Origin: Ga0077536 sp943370145
Lineage (GTDB): Bacteria > Pseudomonadota > Gammaproteobacteria > Ga0077536
Direction: 5' to 3'
DNA length: 64,000 nt
Assembly (NCBI GenBank): GCA_943370145.1
Contig: CALRPY020000009.1
Location: forward strand, 1 to 64,000
In this document: positions 16,662 through 24,067 of the stretch, in pieces
Layout: every line of letters starts with the position of its first letter
How positions within the stretch are numbered: position 1 is the first letter of the stretch
Program-made: the position numbers and the translations under genes
Notes under the pieces: model-generated
The model's database searches: none
Seen by the model: only the letters and a program-made list of their open reading frames with translations
What the model was told of the DNA's origin: nothing

Positions 16662-17141
16662 TCAGAACGGGATCCCGGGGCCGCGCCAGTCCGGCGGCCG
16701 GGGCCTTGCCCTCGCCAGCGCGGCGCTGGCGTCGCACCAGCCCTCGCAGGCGTTGCGACCGCGCCGGCCGCGCAGCAGGTTCAGCAGGCCTTTCGCCCGC
16801 GCGTACACGTGGAAGAACGCCAGCAGCGCCTGGCGCTGCCCAGCGCTGAGGGGCGCGTGACTGCAGATCAGCTTGTCGTCGTACATCCCGCGGTCGGTCA
16901 TGCCGATTGCCGCCCACGCCCGGACCGTGACGCGCGCACCGCGCGGCAGGCGCGGACCGACCACCACCGCATCGAGGAGATCGCCCTCGAGCCCGAGGCA
17001 GGCCGGCACCGAACCGTAATTGAACGGGCAGGGCAGCGGCGACACGAAATCGATGACGCCGGTCGACCCGCGCTTCAGGAAGCTGCCGCGGGGCACCTCG
17101 ATGCAGACTTCAACTTCGGGGGGCGATTGGTCGGCGGGCAT
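16662..17141 (-). CDS. Inorganic pyrophosphatase family protein, divergent
   Basis: A 159-residue member of the soluble family I inorganic diphosphatases, which hydrolyse PPi to phosphate in the cytoplasm. Recognisable pieces are IEVPRGSFLKRG (the substrate-side E and K), FNYGSVPA (the conserved Tyr), the metal-site segment EGDLLDAVVVGP and the DDK triad in MYDDKLICSH. The usual DGDPLDVLV signature is altered: D-G-D-P becomes E-G-D-L. The C-terminal half is shorter and more basic than in housekeeping enzymes. It may be a second, specialised pyrophosphatase or a relative with other chemistry. Start ATG 17141. Confidence 0.75.
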   Translation of the reverse strand: MPADQSPPEVEVCIEVPRGSFLKRGSTGVIDFVSPLPCPFNYGSVPACLGLEGDLLDAVVVGPRLPRGARVTVRAWAAIGMTDRGMYDDKLICSHAPLSAGQRQALLAFFHVYARAKGLLNLLRGRRGRNACEGWCDASAALARARPRPPDWRGPGIPF

Positions 17142-17201
17142 GGTGCGGCGAACCTCGTGAAGCGTGCGGGAGCCGTGCCGGGCGCAGGCGGCACACAATC
17201 C

Positions 17202-17280
17202 GGGGACAGACCACGTTTCTGCGCACACCCGTTGCGAGGGAAAATGGGGGACCGACCATGGAAACCGTGGCCTGTCCCCG
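17202..17280. repeat. GGGGACAGACCACG-type palindromic repeat (copy 1)
   Basis: The left end CGGGGACAGACCACGTTTC and the right end GAAACCGTGGCCTGTCCCCG are imperfect inverted copies, enclosing about 40 bases. The same paired ends recur at 18661-18767. The spacing and shape resemble mobile REP-type units moved by RAYT transposases, but no transposase gene lies in the window. Confidence 0.7.
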
Positions 17281-17343
17281 ATTATGCAGCTGCAGTGCGG
17301 AATGGCGAAGGTTTCAAGCGATGGGGTTCGCTCGCATCGGGAA

Positions 17344-18243
17344 TCAGGCCGCGGCCGCCGGACTCGGCTCGTGGAAGCAATACGCGAGCTTTTCCATCTT
17401 TGCCCGATACATCGCAGCATCGGCCTGTTGAAGCAGGGTCTCCGGCCCTGCGCAGCCAAGCGATCCGATGGCGCCGCCAATGCTGACGCCGACCCGAAGA
17501 GTCAGTCGACGCAGGTGGATGGGCTCAGTCACTTTCGCGTGCAGCTTCAGTGCCGCGCGCTTGAGTGCGTGCGGTTCCCGGACGCCCGCCAGGAGAACCA
17601 CGAATTCGTCGCCGCCCAAGCGAATGAGGGTATCCGATGCGCGAACACTCCCGCTCAGTCGACGCGCGACGATGCTCAGTACCTCGTCTCCGATCTCATG
17701 GCCATGGGTGTCGTTCAGCGGCTTGAAGTCGTTCAGATCCAGAAAGAGTATGGCGATGGATCGACCACGATCCTCGTTTTCGAACTGCCTGAGCTTCGTC
17801 GACAGGTAGCGTCGATTCCCAAGTTGGGTCAGTGGATCGGTTTCCGCCAGCAGCATCGCACTTTCCAGCGTATCGTCGAACGAACGTGCGTCCCGGACCA
17901 CCGCCACGAAGAAGCGCTCGTCTCCGCTGACAAGCGGTGAAATGCCGATCGAGAGCGGCACCTTGGCACCTGATTTCGAGATGCCGACCAGGATCGGTCG
18001 ATCCTGCATCGGCCGCCGCGCCGCGGAGCCGTCATAGGCAGCCACCTGCTGGGCATGTGCGTTCCTCATCGGCGGCGGAATCAGGATGTCCAGCGGCTTG
18101 TCGATGAGTTCCCCGTGGCGATAGCCGAAAAGCCGCTCCCCGACCTGGTTGCAGGCAACAATCCGTTGGGCTTTATCCACGACGAATACCCCGTCCGGCA
18201 GGATTTCCATCGCGGCGATAAGAGTGGCCAGTTGTTGATCCAT
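17344..18243 (-). CDS. PAS-GGDEF diguanylate cyclase
   Basis: A cytoplasmic sensor enzyme that makes cyclic di-GMP from two GTP. The 299-residue product has an N-terminal PAS domain (about 8-125; LPDGVFVVDKAQRIVACN opens it). A short linker leads to a complete GGDEF domain (about 135-290). The active site is LGGDEFVVLL and the inhibitory I-site RASD lies five residues before GGDEF, so product inhibition is expected. No EAL domain is present. The frame fills the space between two repeat units and appears to be a single-gene transcript. Start ATG 18243. The signal sensed by the PAS domain is not evident. Confidence 0.9.
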   Translation of the reverse strand: MDQQLATLIAAMEILPDGVFVVDKAQRIVACNQVGERLFGYRHGELIDKPLDILIPPPMRNAHAQQVAAYDGSAARRPMQDRPILVGISKSGAKVPLSIGISPLVSGDERFFVAVVRDARSFDDTLESAMLLAETDPLTQLGNRRYLSTKLRQFENEDRGRSIAILFLDLNDFKPLNDTHGHEIGDEVLSIVARRLSGSVRASDTLIRLGGDEFVVLLAGVREPHALKRAALKLHAKVTEPIHLRRLTLRVGVSIGGAIGSLGCAGPETLLQQADAAMYRAKMEKLAYCFHEPSPAAAA

Positions 18244-18320
18244 CGCGGTGACTCTTCCTGAGCTCTAACCGTGTAGCGGATCCGGGGCGCAGTAGCTTTA
18301 GGTCGGGTCGAGGGCGGAAG

Positions 18321-18596
18321 TTATCGGGGCGATGCCACGGTTGTCCGCAGTTGTGCGCTCTGCCAGTTTTCTCCCACCAGGGGGTGAATGGGCGAGAGGA
18401 TGAATGCGTTGCTGTAGACGTCGGCCGACCAACCGCCCGTGCCCCGGATGTAGGTGCCATCTGCAAGCGAGTTGCCCTGGTAGAGCCATCCATCAGCGGC
18501 AGGCTCGCCGGCAACCGATGCGGCACCGGCCGACGACGAGAAAGCGACGAGCGCAAAGCAAAAGACGCCTGCCGCTGAGCAAATACCCTGCTTCAC
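18321..18596 (-). CDS. Possible small exported protein or truncated gene
   Basis: Starting at GTG 18596 the frame gives 91 residues with a convincing signal peptide (VFCFALVAFSSSAGA, about 11-25). The roughly 60-residue mature part (GWLYQGNSLADGTYI...) resembles the beginning of a secreted domain. I do not recognise a family. It has no Shine-Dalgarno and ends abruptly, so it could be the remnant of a longer secreted protein, perhaps a PEP-CTERM substrate. The call is tentative. Confidence 0.35.
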   Translation of the reverse strand: MKQGICSAAGVFCFALVAFSSSAGAASVAGEPAADGWLYQGNSLADGTYIRGTGGWSADVYSNAFILSPIHPLVGENWQSAQLRTTVASPR

Positions 18597-18660
18597 GGCT
18601 TTGGGCAAAACTGCAAACAATTCAGGGCCGGTTCGCCGCGAGTTCCTCCAACGCAAACCT

Positions 18661-18767
18661 GGAACAGACCACGTTTCCGTGCAGACCCGGTGCGAGGCCA
18701 CAGGCAAACCCGGGCCGGGGCAAACCGGCGGACCGAGCACGCCAACCGGAAACCGTGGTCTGTCCCC
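18661..18767. repeat. GGGGACAGACCACG-type palindromic repeat (copy 2)
   Basis: The left end GGAACAGACCACGTTTCC (18661-18678) and the right end GGAAACCGTGGTCTGTCCCC (18748-18767) are inverted copies around a central segment of about 70 bases. Both ends match the unit at 17202-17280, and both units are followed by 'gattatgc'. It sits between a possible exported-protein gene and tRNA-Val. Confidence 0.72.
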
Positions 18768-18833
18768 GATTATGCGGGTCCTGGCTGGTCCGCTGGGTGG
18801 ATTACGAGAATGGGTGTAAGTAATTGAAAGAAT

Positions 18834-18908
18834 TGGTGGGCGATAGTGGGATCGAACCACTGACCCCTGCCGTGTGAAGGCAGTGCTCTCCCGCTGAGCT
18901 AATCGCCC
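18834..18908 (-). tRNA. tRNA-Val (anticodon CAC)
   Basis: The minus strand reads a full cloverleaf. The acceptor stem GGGCGAT pairs with ATCGCCC. There is a D-arm (AGCTCAGCGGGAGAGC) and an anticodon stem-loop CTGCC-TTCACAC-GGCAG with anticodon CAC, reading GUG. The T-arm is GTGGTTCGATCCCAC and the CCA end is encoded. It lies just upstream of and divergent from gltX. Confidence 0.95.
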
Positions 18909-19028
18909 CTCATCGAGGTAGGGGCGGGATTCTAGGCGGCCGGCTTGCGGATGGTCAATCGTTCCGACGCATTTGGGCCGCGGCGGAGCGCCGGGTCCGC
19001 GGTTTGCCTGCTCGCCGCGCGGATTCCT

Positions 19029-19034
19029 TATAAT
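19029..19034 (+). promoter_or_regulatory. Candidate -10 element of gltX
   Basis: A perfect TATAAT lies 29 bases before the gltX ATG. The best -35 candidate, TTGCCT at 19004-19009, is 19 bases upstream, slightly longer than ideal. Transcription would start near 19041, leaving a leader of about 23 bases. Confidence 0.55.
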
Positions 19035-19063
19035 CGCGGGCCGTTCCAGTGCAGGTCCTGCCC

Positions 19064-20479
19064 ATGTCGATCGTCACCCGTTTCCCCCCCAGCCCCACGG
19101 GCTATCTGCACATCGGTGGCGCGCGCACCGCGCTGTACAACTGGCTCTACGCGCGCCGCTTCGGTGGCAAGATGGTGTTCCGCATCGAGGACACCGATCG
19201 CGAACGCTCGACGGAGGCCGCGGTGGCGGCGATTTTCGAGAGCATGCGCTGGCTGGGCCTCGACTGGGACGACGGCCCGTATTTCCAGACCCAGCGCTTC
19301 GATCGCTACGCGGTTGCCATCCGCCAGTTGCTGGACGCCGACCGCGCCTACCACTGCTACTGTTCGCGCGAGCGCCTCGAGGAACTCCGCGCGACGCAGA
19401 TGGCCAACAAGCAGAAGCCCCGCTACGACGGCTTGTGCCGCCACCGTTCGGGCAAGGCGCCGGAGGGCGTGCTGCCCGTGGTGCGCCTGCGCACGCCGCA
19501 GGACGGGGCGGTCATCGTCAATGACCGCGTGCACGGCGACGTGGTCTTCAACAACGAGGAACTCGACGACCTCATCATCGCCCGCTCGGATGGCACGCCG
19601 ACCTATCACCTGACGGTGGTGGTCGACGACATCGACATGGGGATCACGCACGTGATCCGCGGCGACGACCACCTGAACAACACGCCGCGCCAGATCCATA
19701 TCCTCGAAGCACTGGACGCCAAGCGGCCCGTGTACGCGCACGTGCCGATGATCAACGGGCCGGACGGCAAGAAGCTGTCGAAGCGCCACGGTGCGGTGAG
19801 CGTCACGCAGTATCGCGACGAGGGCATCCTGCCGGACGCGCTGCTGAATTACCTTGCGCGGCTCGGCTGGTCGCACGGCGACCAGGAACTCTTCTCGCGC
19901 GACGAACTGATTGAGAAATTCGACATCGACGGCATCAACAAGGCGGCTGCCTCGTTCGCCTACGACAAGCTGCTGTGGGTCAACCAGCACTACATCCAGA
20001 CGAGCCCCATGCCGACGCTGGTCGAGGCCACGCGGCCGTCCTTCCAGTTTGCTGGCCTCGACGAGGCGAGCGGCCCGAAGCTCGAAGACGCCATCGAAGC
20101 GCAGCGGACCCGCGCCCGCACGGTGCTCGAGATTGTCGACAAGAGCCGTCCCTATTACGGCTGGGAAGTCACGCTGGACCCGGCTGCCGCCGCCAAGCAG
20201 CTGACCCCGGCCGCGGTGCCGGTGTTGCAGGCCCTCGCCGCGGAATTCGAGGCCCTCCCCGCGTGGGAGCAGGCCGCGCTGCACGGGGCGGTGGAGAAGG
20301 TGGCCGGTATGCTGGAACTGAAGATGGGGCAGGTCGCCCAGCCGCTGCGTGTGGCCGTCACGGGCTCGACCGCGTCGCCGTCGATCGACGTCACCCTGAT
20401 GCTGGTCGGCCGCGAGCGTGCAGTCGCGCGACTTGCCCACGCGCTTGCCTGGATTGAAAATTCGGCCAGTGATAACTGA
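19064..20479 (+). CDS. gltX: Glutamate--tRNA ligase
   Basis: A class I aminoacyl-tRNA synthetase charging tRNA-Glu in the cytoplasm. The 471-residue product has the HIGH-type motif in PTGYLHIGGARTALYNW (residue 10 on) and the KMSKS-type motif GKKLSKRHG (about 240). The zinc knuckle CYC...CRH (about 103-131) is typical of the bacterial GluRS type. A C-terminal anticodon-binding helical domain follows. Length and domain order match the family. The ATG at 19064 places the HIGH motif at the usual distance; a GTG at 19049 is unlikely. Its own substrate gene, tRNA-Glu, lies 195 bases downstream, after tRNA-Ala. Confidence 0.97.
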   Translation: MSIVTRFPPSPTGYLHIGGARTALYNWLYARRFGGKMVFRIEDTDRERSTEAAVAAIFESMRWLGLDWDDGPYFQTQRFDRYAVAIRQLLDADRAYHCYCSRERLEELRATQMANKQKPRYDGLCRHRSGKAPEGVLPVVRLRTPQDGAVIVNDRVHGDVVFNNEELDDLIIARSDGTPTYHLTVVVDDIDMGITHVIRGDDHLNNTPRQIHILEALDAKRPVYAHVPMINGPDGKKLSKRHGAVSVTQYRDEGILPDALLNYLARLGWSHGDQELFSRDELIEKFDIDGINKAAASFAYDKLLWVNQHYIQTSPMPTLVEATRPSFQFAGLDEASGPKLEDAIEAQRTRARTVLEIVDKSRPYYGWEVTLDPAAAAKQLTPAAVPVLQALAAEFEALPAWEQAALHGAVEKVAGMLELKMGQVAQPLRVAVTGSTASPSIDVTLMLVGRERAVARLAHALAWIENSASDN

Positions 20480-20543
20480 CTGTCTTGACGCATTCGGCGA
20501 GGTCGCGTAAGGTCGCGCGTCTGTTGCACCCGCGTACGAATTT

Positions 20544-20619
<76 letters not shown>

Positions 20620-20674
20620 GATTCCAAAGCCGGCTCACCTCTGCCGGCGCTCGCGCAAGTGTTGAAGATAAGAC

Positions 20675-20750
20675 GTCCCCATCGTCTAGAGGCCTAGGAC
20701 ATCGCCCTTTCACGGCGGTAACCGGGGTTCGAATCCCCGTGGGGACGCCA
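20675..20750 (+). tRNA. tRNA-Glu (anticodon TTC)
   Basis: A 76-base cloverleaf close to enterobacterial tRNA-Glu. The acceptor GTCCCCA pairs with TGGGGAC. The anticodon stem-loop contains CCCTTTCACGG with anticodon TTC. The T-arm is CGGGGTTCGAATCCCCG and the CCA end is encoded. It shares a short transcript with tRNA-Ala, ended by the hairpin at 20756. Its last 15-20 bases recur downstream. Confidence 0.96.
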
Positions 20751-20755
20751 CTCAT

Positions 20756-20788
20756 AAAAAAACCGGCCAAGGGCCGGTTTTTTTATGA
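20756..20788 (+). terminator. Rho-independent terminator of the tRNA operon
   Basis: AACCGGCC (20761-20768) pairs with GGCCGGTT (20772-20779), flanked by an A-run before and a run of seven T after, so the hairpin works in either direction. It directly follows tRNA-Glu. A second copy lies at 20951-20976 as part of a tandem duplication. Confidence 0.92.
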
Positions 20789-21115
20789 GTTGTGTTCCCA
20801 TGTTGCGGTGAGAACCCCTCGGTTCGACGAACCCGCGCGAGCGGGGTTCGGACGCGCGCAGCGCGCCCCGCAGGGGTGAGCAAACGCGTCAGCGTTTGCG
20901 AATCAATCCCCGTGGGGACACCGGTGAAATGCGAGTCCGCTGCTCTCGAGAAAAACCGGCCAAGGGCCGGTTTTTTTATGAGTTGTGTTCCCATGTTGCG
21001 GTGAGAACCCCTCGGTTCGACGAACCCGCGCGAGCGGGTTCGGACGCGCGCAGCGCGCCCCGCAGGGGTGAGCAAACGCGTCAGCGTTTGCGAATCAATC
21101 CCCGTGTGGACGCCA
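20758..21115. repeat. Tandem duplication downstream of tRNA-Glu
   Basis: A block of about 162 bases (20758-20919) is repeated with a period of 193 bases at 20951-21111, with only a few differences. One is a G deleted from a G-run. Each block starts with the terminator hairpin and ends with AATCCCCGTGGGGAC, a copy of the T-arm/acceptor end of tRNA-Glu. In the second block the match continues into GCCACTCA, exactly as after the real tRNA. A third copy of the ending, preceded by the same GCGAATC, occurs at 23223-23244. Confidence 0.85.
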
Positions 21116-21609
21116 CTCAAATATCGGATTCCTCGACAGATATTCACCTTGGTCTCGACGCGGCGCCTCACCGTGTCCAGGTCGTGTCTAGCATCGCATC
21201 CCGGGCCCCGCTGTTCGGACTGCCGCGCACCACCGTGCGCGACGTTTGCCTCGAACTGACCTGTGGCCCAGGCGAGCTTCACCAGAGGCAGCCGAGCCCG
21301 CCTGCCGCGCAGCCCGACGGGCTCGGCTGCCTCGCGGACTTCGGCGCTCGCGCGCGGCAAGTGCAAGACGCACGCCTGTAGCATCGAGGATAGAAGTCGC
21401 CAGGGCCGGCGGCAACGCCGCCTCGCCCAGGGCTTCCTCGACGGCGCAAGCCAGCCACTGCGCCGCGGCCCGGCCAATCCGTACAAGATCCAACAGACGC
21501 CTGATACGGGCTTTGCTAGCCTCGTGACCAGCATCGGCCCTGTCACGTGGTGGTCCACTTGGCCGCCCTTGCCGAACCCATTTAAGCATCAAGCCGGGAG
21601 AGTCCACGC
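21116..21609. other. Intergenic region without a recognised gene
   Basis: About 490 bases lie between the tandem duplication and the DUF2252 gene. Frames on both strands are open but show no family resemblance and no ribosome-binding site. The only feature seen is GGGAGAG at the right distance before the DUF2252 ATG. The region may hold remnants of a degraded gene. Confidence 0.4.
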
Positions 21610-23007
21610 ATGGCACGCATCAAACTCAAGACCACCGAAGAGCGCGAAGCGGCGGGCAAGGCCCTGCGCGACAGATGCCCGCGGACCTCGCACAGCGAAA
21701 AGGTGCTGGGCCAGGGCGCCAAGCGCGACATCGTCGCCCTCATCAAGGAGTCGAACAAGGACCGGCTGGAGAACCTGGTGCCGGTCCGCCACGGCCGAAT
21801 GCTGCAGTCGCCATTCGCGTTCTTCCGCGGCACCGCCGCGTTGCAGGCTTACGATCTCGCCGGCACGCCGACCAGTGGAATCATCGTGCAGGCCTGCGGT
21901 GACTGCCATCTCGCGAACTTCGGGGGCTTCGCGACGCCGGAGCGGACACAGGTTTTCGACATCAACGATTTCGACGAAACGCTGCCGGCCCCCTTCGAAT
22001 GGGACATCAAGCGCCTCGCGGCGAGCTTCATCGTCGCCGCCCGATGGCGGGGTTTCGCCGACGATGACGCGCGCGAGGCGGCCCTCGAGTCCGTTGCCGC
22101 GTATCGCAAGTCCATGCGCAAGCGCTCGGGCTCCGGGGTCCTCGAGGCCTGGTACTCGAAAATCACCGCCGCCGATTTGATGGAAATCGCGGAAGAGGAT
22201 CCGGAAGCTCTGGAACGTCTCGAGAACAGAATCGAGAAGGCCCAGAAGCAGGGCCACGAACAGGCCTTCAACAAGCTGACCGCGCCAACGAAGGGGTTGC
22301 CCCGCATCGTCGACCAGCCGCCGCTGATCTACCACGCCGACAAGAGGGACGTGAATGAAAAGGTCGCACTCGAGTTCTTCAAGGCGTACCGGGAGACCCT
22401 GGCGCCCGAGCGCCGCATGCTGTTCGATCGCTACCAGTGCGTCGACTTGGCGCTGAAGGTGGTGGGCGTCGGCAGCGTCGGCACCCGCTGCTTCGTCACG
22501 CTGATGATGGCCGCCCCCGACGACCCGCTGTTCCTGCAGCTCAAGGAGGCGCGACCCTCCGTGCTCGAGCCCTACGTCAAGGGTGCGAAGGTCAAGCACA
22601 ACGGCGAGCGCATCGTCGTCGGCCAGCGCCTGATGCAGTCCGCGAGCGATATCTTCCTCGGCTGGTCGAAGGGGCCAAAGGGCACCGGCAGGCGTGACTA
22701 CTACGTCCGCCAGTTGCGGGACATGAAGGTATCGCCGGATATCGAATCGATGAGCAAGACCACGCTGAAGGTCTTCGCCAAGGCCTGCGGCATGGCGCTG
22801 GCCCGCGCGCACGACAAGGCCGGCGACGCGGCGATGATCGCCGGTTACCTCGGCAACAAGGACACCTTCGACGAAGCGATCGCGGACTATGCCGTCGCCT
22901 ACGCGGACCAGGTGGAGCGCGACTTCGCGACCTTCAGCGACGCGGTGCGAAGCGGCAAGCTGAAAAGCGATCTGAGCCCGAGCGAGCTGACGACGACGCT
23001 CCGCTAG
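21610..23007 (+). CDS. DUF2252 family protein
   Basis: A 465-residue cytoplasmic protein of the uncharacterised DUF2252 family, which is distantly related to kinase-like folds. Family motifs visible are SPFAFFRGTA (about 67), the D-C-H-L-A-N-F-G-G segment (about 98) and DINDFDETLPAPFEWDIKRL (about 118), all near the N-terminus. KVVGVGSVGTRC lies in the middle. The Asp/His/Asn arrangement looks like a phosphotransferase active site, but the substrate is unknown. It stands alone with its own terminator and lies between copies of a tRNA-Glu end repeat. Start ATG 21610 with GGGAGAG upstream. Confidence 0.9.
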   Translation: MARIKLKTTEEREAAGKALRDRCPRTSHSEKVLGQGAKRDIVALIKESNKDRLENLVPVRHGRMLQSPFAFFRGTAALQAYDLAGTPTSGIIVQACGDCHLANFGGFATPERTQVFDINDFDETLPAPFEWDIKRLAASFIVAARWRGFADDDAREAALESVAAYRKSMRKRSGSGVLEAWYSKITAADLMEIAEEDPEALERLENRIEKAQKQGHEQAFNKLTAPTKGLPRIVDQPPLIYHADKRDVNEKVALEFFKAYRETLAPERRMLFDRYQCVDLALKVVGVGSVGTRCFVTLMMAAPDDPLFLQLKEARPSVLEPYVKGAKVKHNGERIVVGQRLMQSASDIFLGWSKGPKGTGRRDYYVRQLRDMKVSPDIESMSKTTLKVFAKACGMALARAHDKAGDAAMIAGYLGNKDTFDEAIADYAVAYADQVERDFATFSDAVRSGKLKSDLSPSELTTTLR

Positions 23008-23146
23008 GGCGAGAACCTGGCGCGGCGGGATGTCACGGGCCACCGGGAAGAGATTGAATGGGGTCGTCCCGGCGGTGACGTCCCGCCGCAGACGCCGCGC
23101 TGGTCGAACCCGGTACGCGGCTTTTCGTCCCACCGTCTCCAATAAC

Positions 23147-23183
23147 GCAGGAAGGCCACGCGAGGTGGCCTTCCTGCTTTGTT
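23147..23183 (+). terminator. Rho-independent terminator of the DUF2252 gene
   Basis: GCAGGAAGGCCAC (23147-23159) pairs fully with GTGGCCTTCCTGC (23165-23177) and is followed by TTTGTT. It is about 140 bases past the stop codon. Confidence 0.85.
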
Positions 23184-23222
23184 CGGTGGAGGCGGCGTCC
23201 ACATGACGACATTGATTCTCCA

Positions 23223-23244
23223 GCGAATCAATCCCCGTGGGGAC
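23223..23244. repeat. Third copy of the tRNA-Glu-end repeat
   Basis: GCGAATC followed by AATCCCCGTGGGGAC, identical to the junction at 20898-20919 and one base different from the one at 21090-21111. With the 21090 copy it forms direct repeats flanking a 2.1-kb interval that holds the DUF2252 gene. Confidence 0.7.
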
Positions 23245-23319
23245 ATGCCCGCATTCTCTCGATCACATGCGTGCGCGCGCGTGGCTTGCCGTGGAGGAGG
23301 CTTGATGGAGCGGTCGGCC

Positions 23320-23462
23320 CTTCTTCACCTCTCCCGCTCCGGGAGAGGTCGGCGCCGCAGGCAGCGGGTGAGGGAGGCATGTGTCGGCGCGGCGCCAAGT
23401 GGAGACGACCCTCACCCGCCCGCTGCGCGGTCGGCCTCTCCCGGAGCGGGAGAGGCGAACAC
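23320..23462. repeat. Dispersed GC-rich intergenic repeat module (copy 4)
   Basis: A complete copy with outer arms 'acctctcccgctccgggagag' and 'cctctcccggagcgggagag'. The inner segment is 'ggcgcggcgccaagtggagac' and the closing arm is 'ctcacccgcccgctgcgcgg'. It fills the space between the tRNA-end repeat and the convergent PNPOx-like gene. Confidence 0.75.
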
Positions 23463-23466
23463 TTCG

Positions 23467-23904
23467 CTACTCCACGCCCCGGATATCCGCATGCGTGGAA
23501 ATCGCGCCCGTGGCATCCCAGCCGTGCCACGAGGTGACGCGCATCCACGCGGTCACGCGCGGATGCGTGCGCTCCGGGTAGGGCGTACCGACGTAACGCA
23601 GCGCCAGGCGGTCGATGTCGCGGAGGCCCTCGTCTTCGTGCATCTCCTCGATGTGCCCCACGAGCGTGATGTGGCGATACCAGTTCGCGTTGTCGAGGAT
23701 GGTCAGCGACACCGCCGGGTTGGCCTTCAGGAAGCGCAGGCGCAGGCGCGAGGCGTCCATGTTCAGCAACACGCGTCCATTCTCCCAGTCGTACCAGGTC
23801 GCAGCCGAGTGGGGCGTGCCGTTGGCGCGCACGGAGGCGACCACCGCGGGGTTCGCGGCGCGCACGAGTGTTTCGATGGTGGGAGGCAGGGGCATCGCGG
23901 GCAT
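23467..23904 (-). CDS. Pyridoxamine 5'-phosphate oxidase-like flavin-binding protein
   Basis: A 145-residue split-barrel protein of the PNPOx-like superfamily, which includes FMN- and F420-dependent reductases. Typical segments are ANPAVVASVRANGTPHSAATWYDW (the opening strands), GRVLLNMDASRLRLRFLKANP (the nucleotide-binding strand and helix) and WYRHITLVGHIEEM. The exact reaction cannot be read from the sequence. Start ATG 23904 has GGAG seven bases upstream. It lies downstream of the monooxygenase gene on the same strand, but a terminator separates them. Confidence 0.82.
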   Translation of the reverse strand: MPAMPLPPTIETLVRAANPAVVASVRANGTPHSAATWYDWENGRVLLNMDASRLRLRFLKANPAVSLTILDNANWYRHITLVGHIEEMHEDEGLRDIDRLALRYVGTPYPERTHPRVTAWMRVTSWHGWDATGAISTHADIRGVE

Positions 23905-24014
23905 ATCGATCTCCAATGGTTGCGTGTGTCGGGCCACCTTGGCATGCGTTGTCGCGCAGCCTCGGCGCATGTGTCGGGCGTGCAAGCTGAGCAGCTGCCG
24001 CGCCCCTGAAACGA

Positions 24015-24042
24015 AAAGGCCCCGCACGGGGGCGGGGCCTTT
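24015..24042 (-). terminator. Rho-independent terminator of the monooxygenase gene
   Basis: AAAGGCCCCGC (24015-24025) pairs with GCGGGGCCTTT (24032-24042). On the minus strand the hairpin is followed by TTCGTTTC. It lies 26 bases past the stop of the flavin monooxygenase. Confidence 0.85.
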
Positions 24043-24067
24043 CCAGCGTCAACGCGCAGGCTTTGAC

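Noticed and set aside
20752..21558. Long minus-strand frame across the tRNA-Glu downstream repeats
   Set aside because: It runs through the tandem duplication and terminator hairpins and even repeats itself; it is an artefact of high GC content.
23090..23145. Sequence 'gtcccaccgtctccaataa' resembling the 3' end of a tmRNA or tRNA before a terminator
   Set aside because: No upstream acceptor or T-arm can be paired with it, so it cannot be called an RNA gene or a clear remnant.
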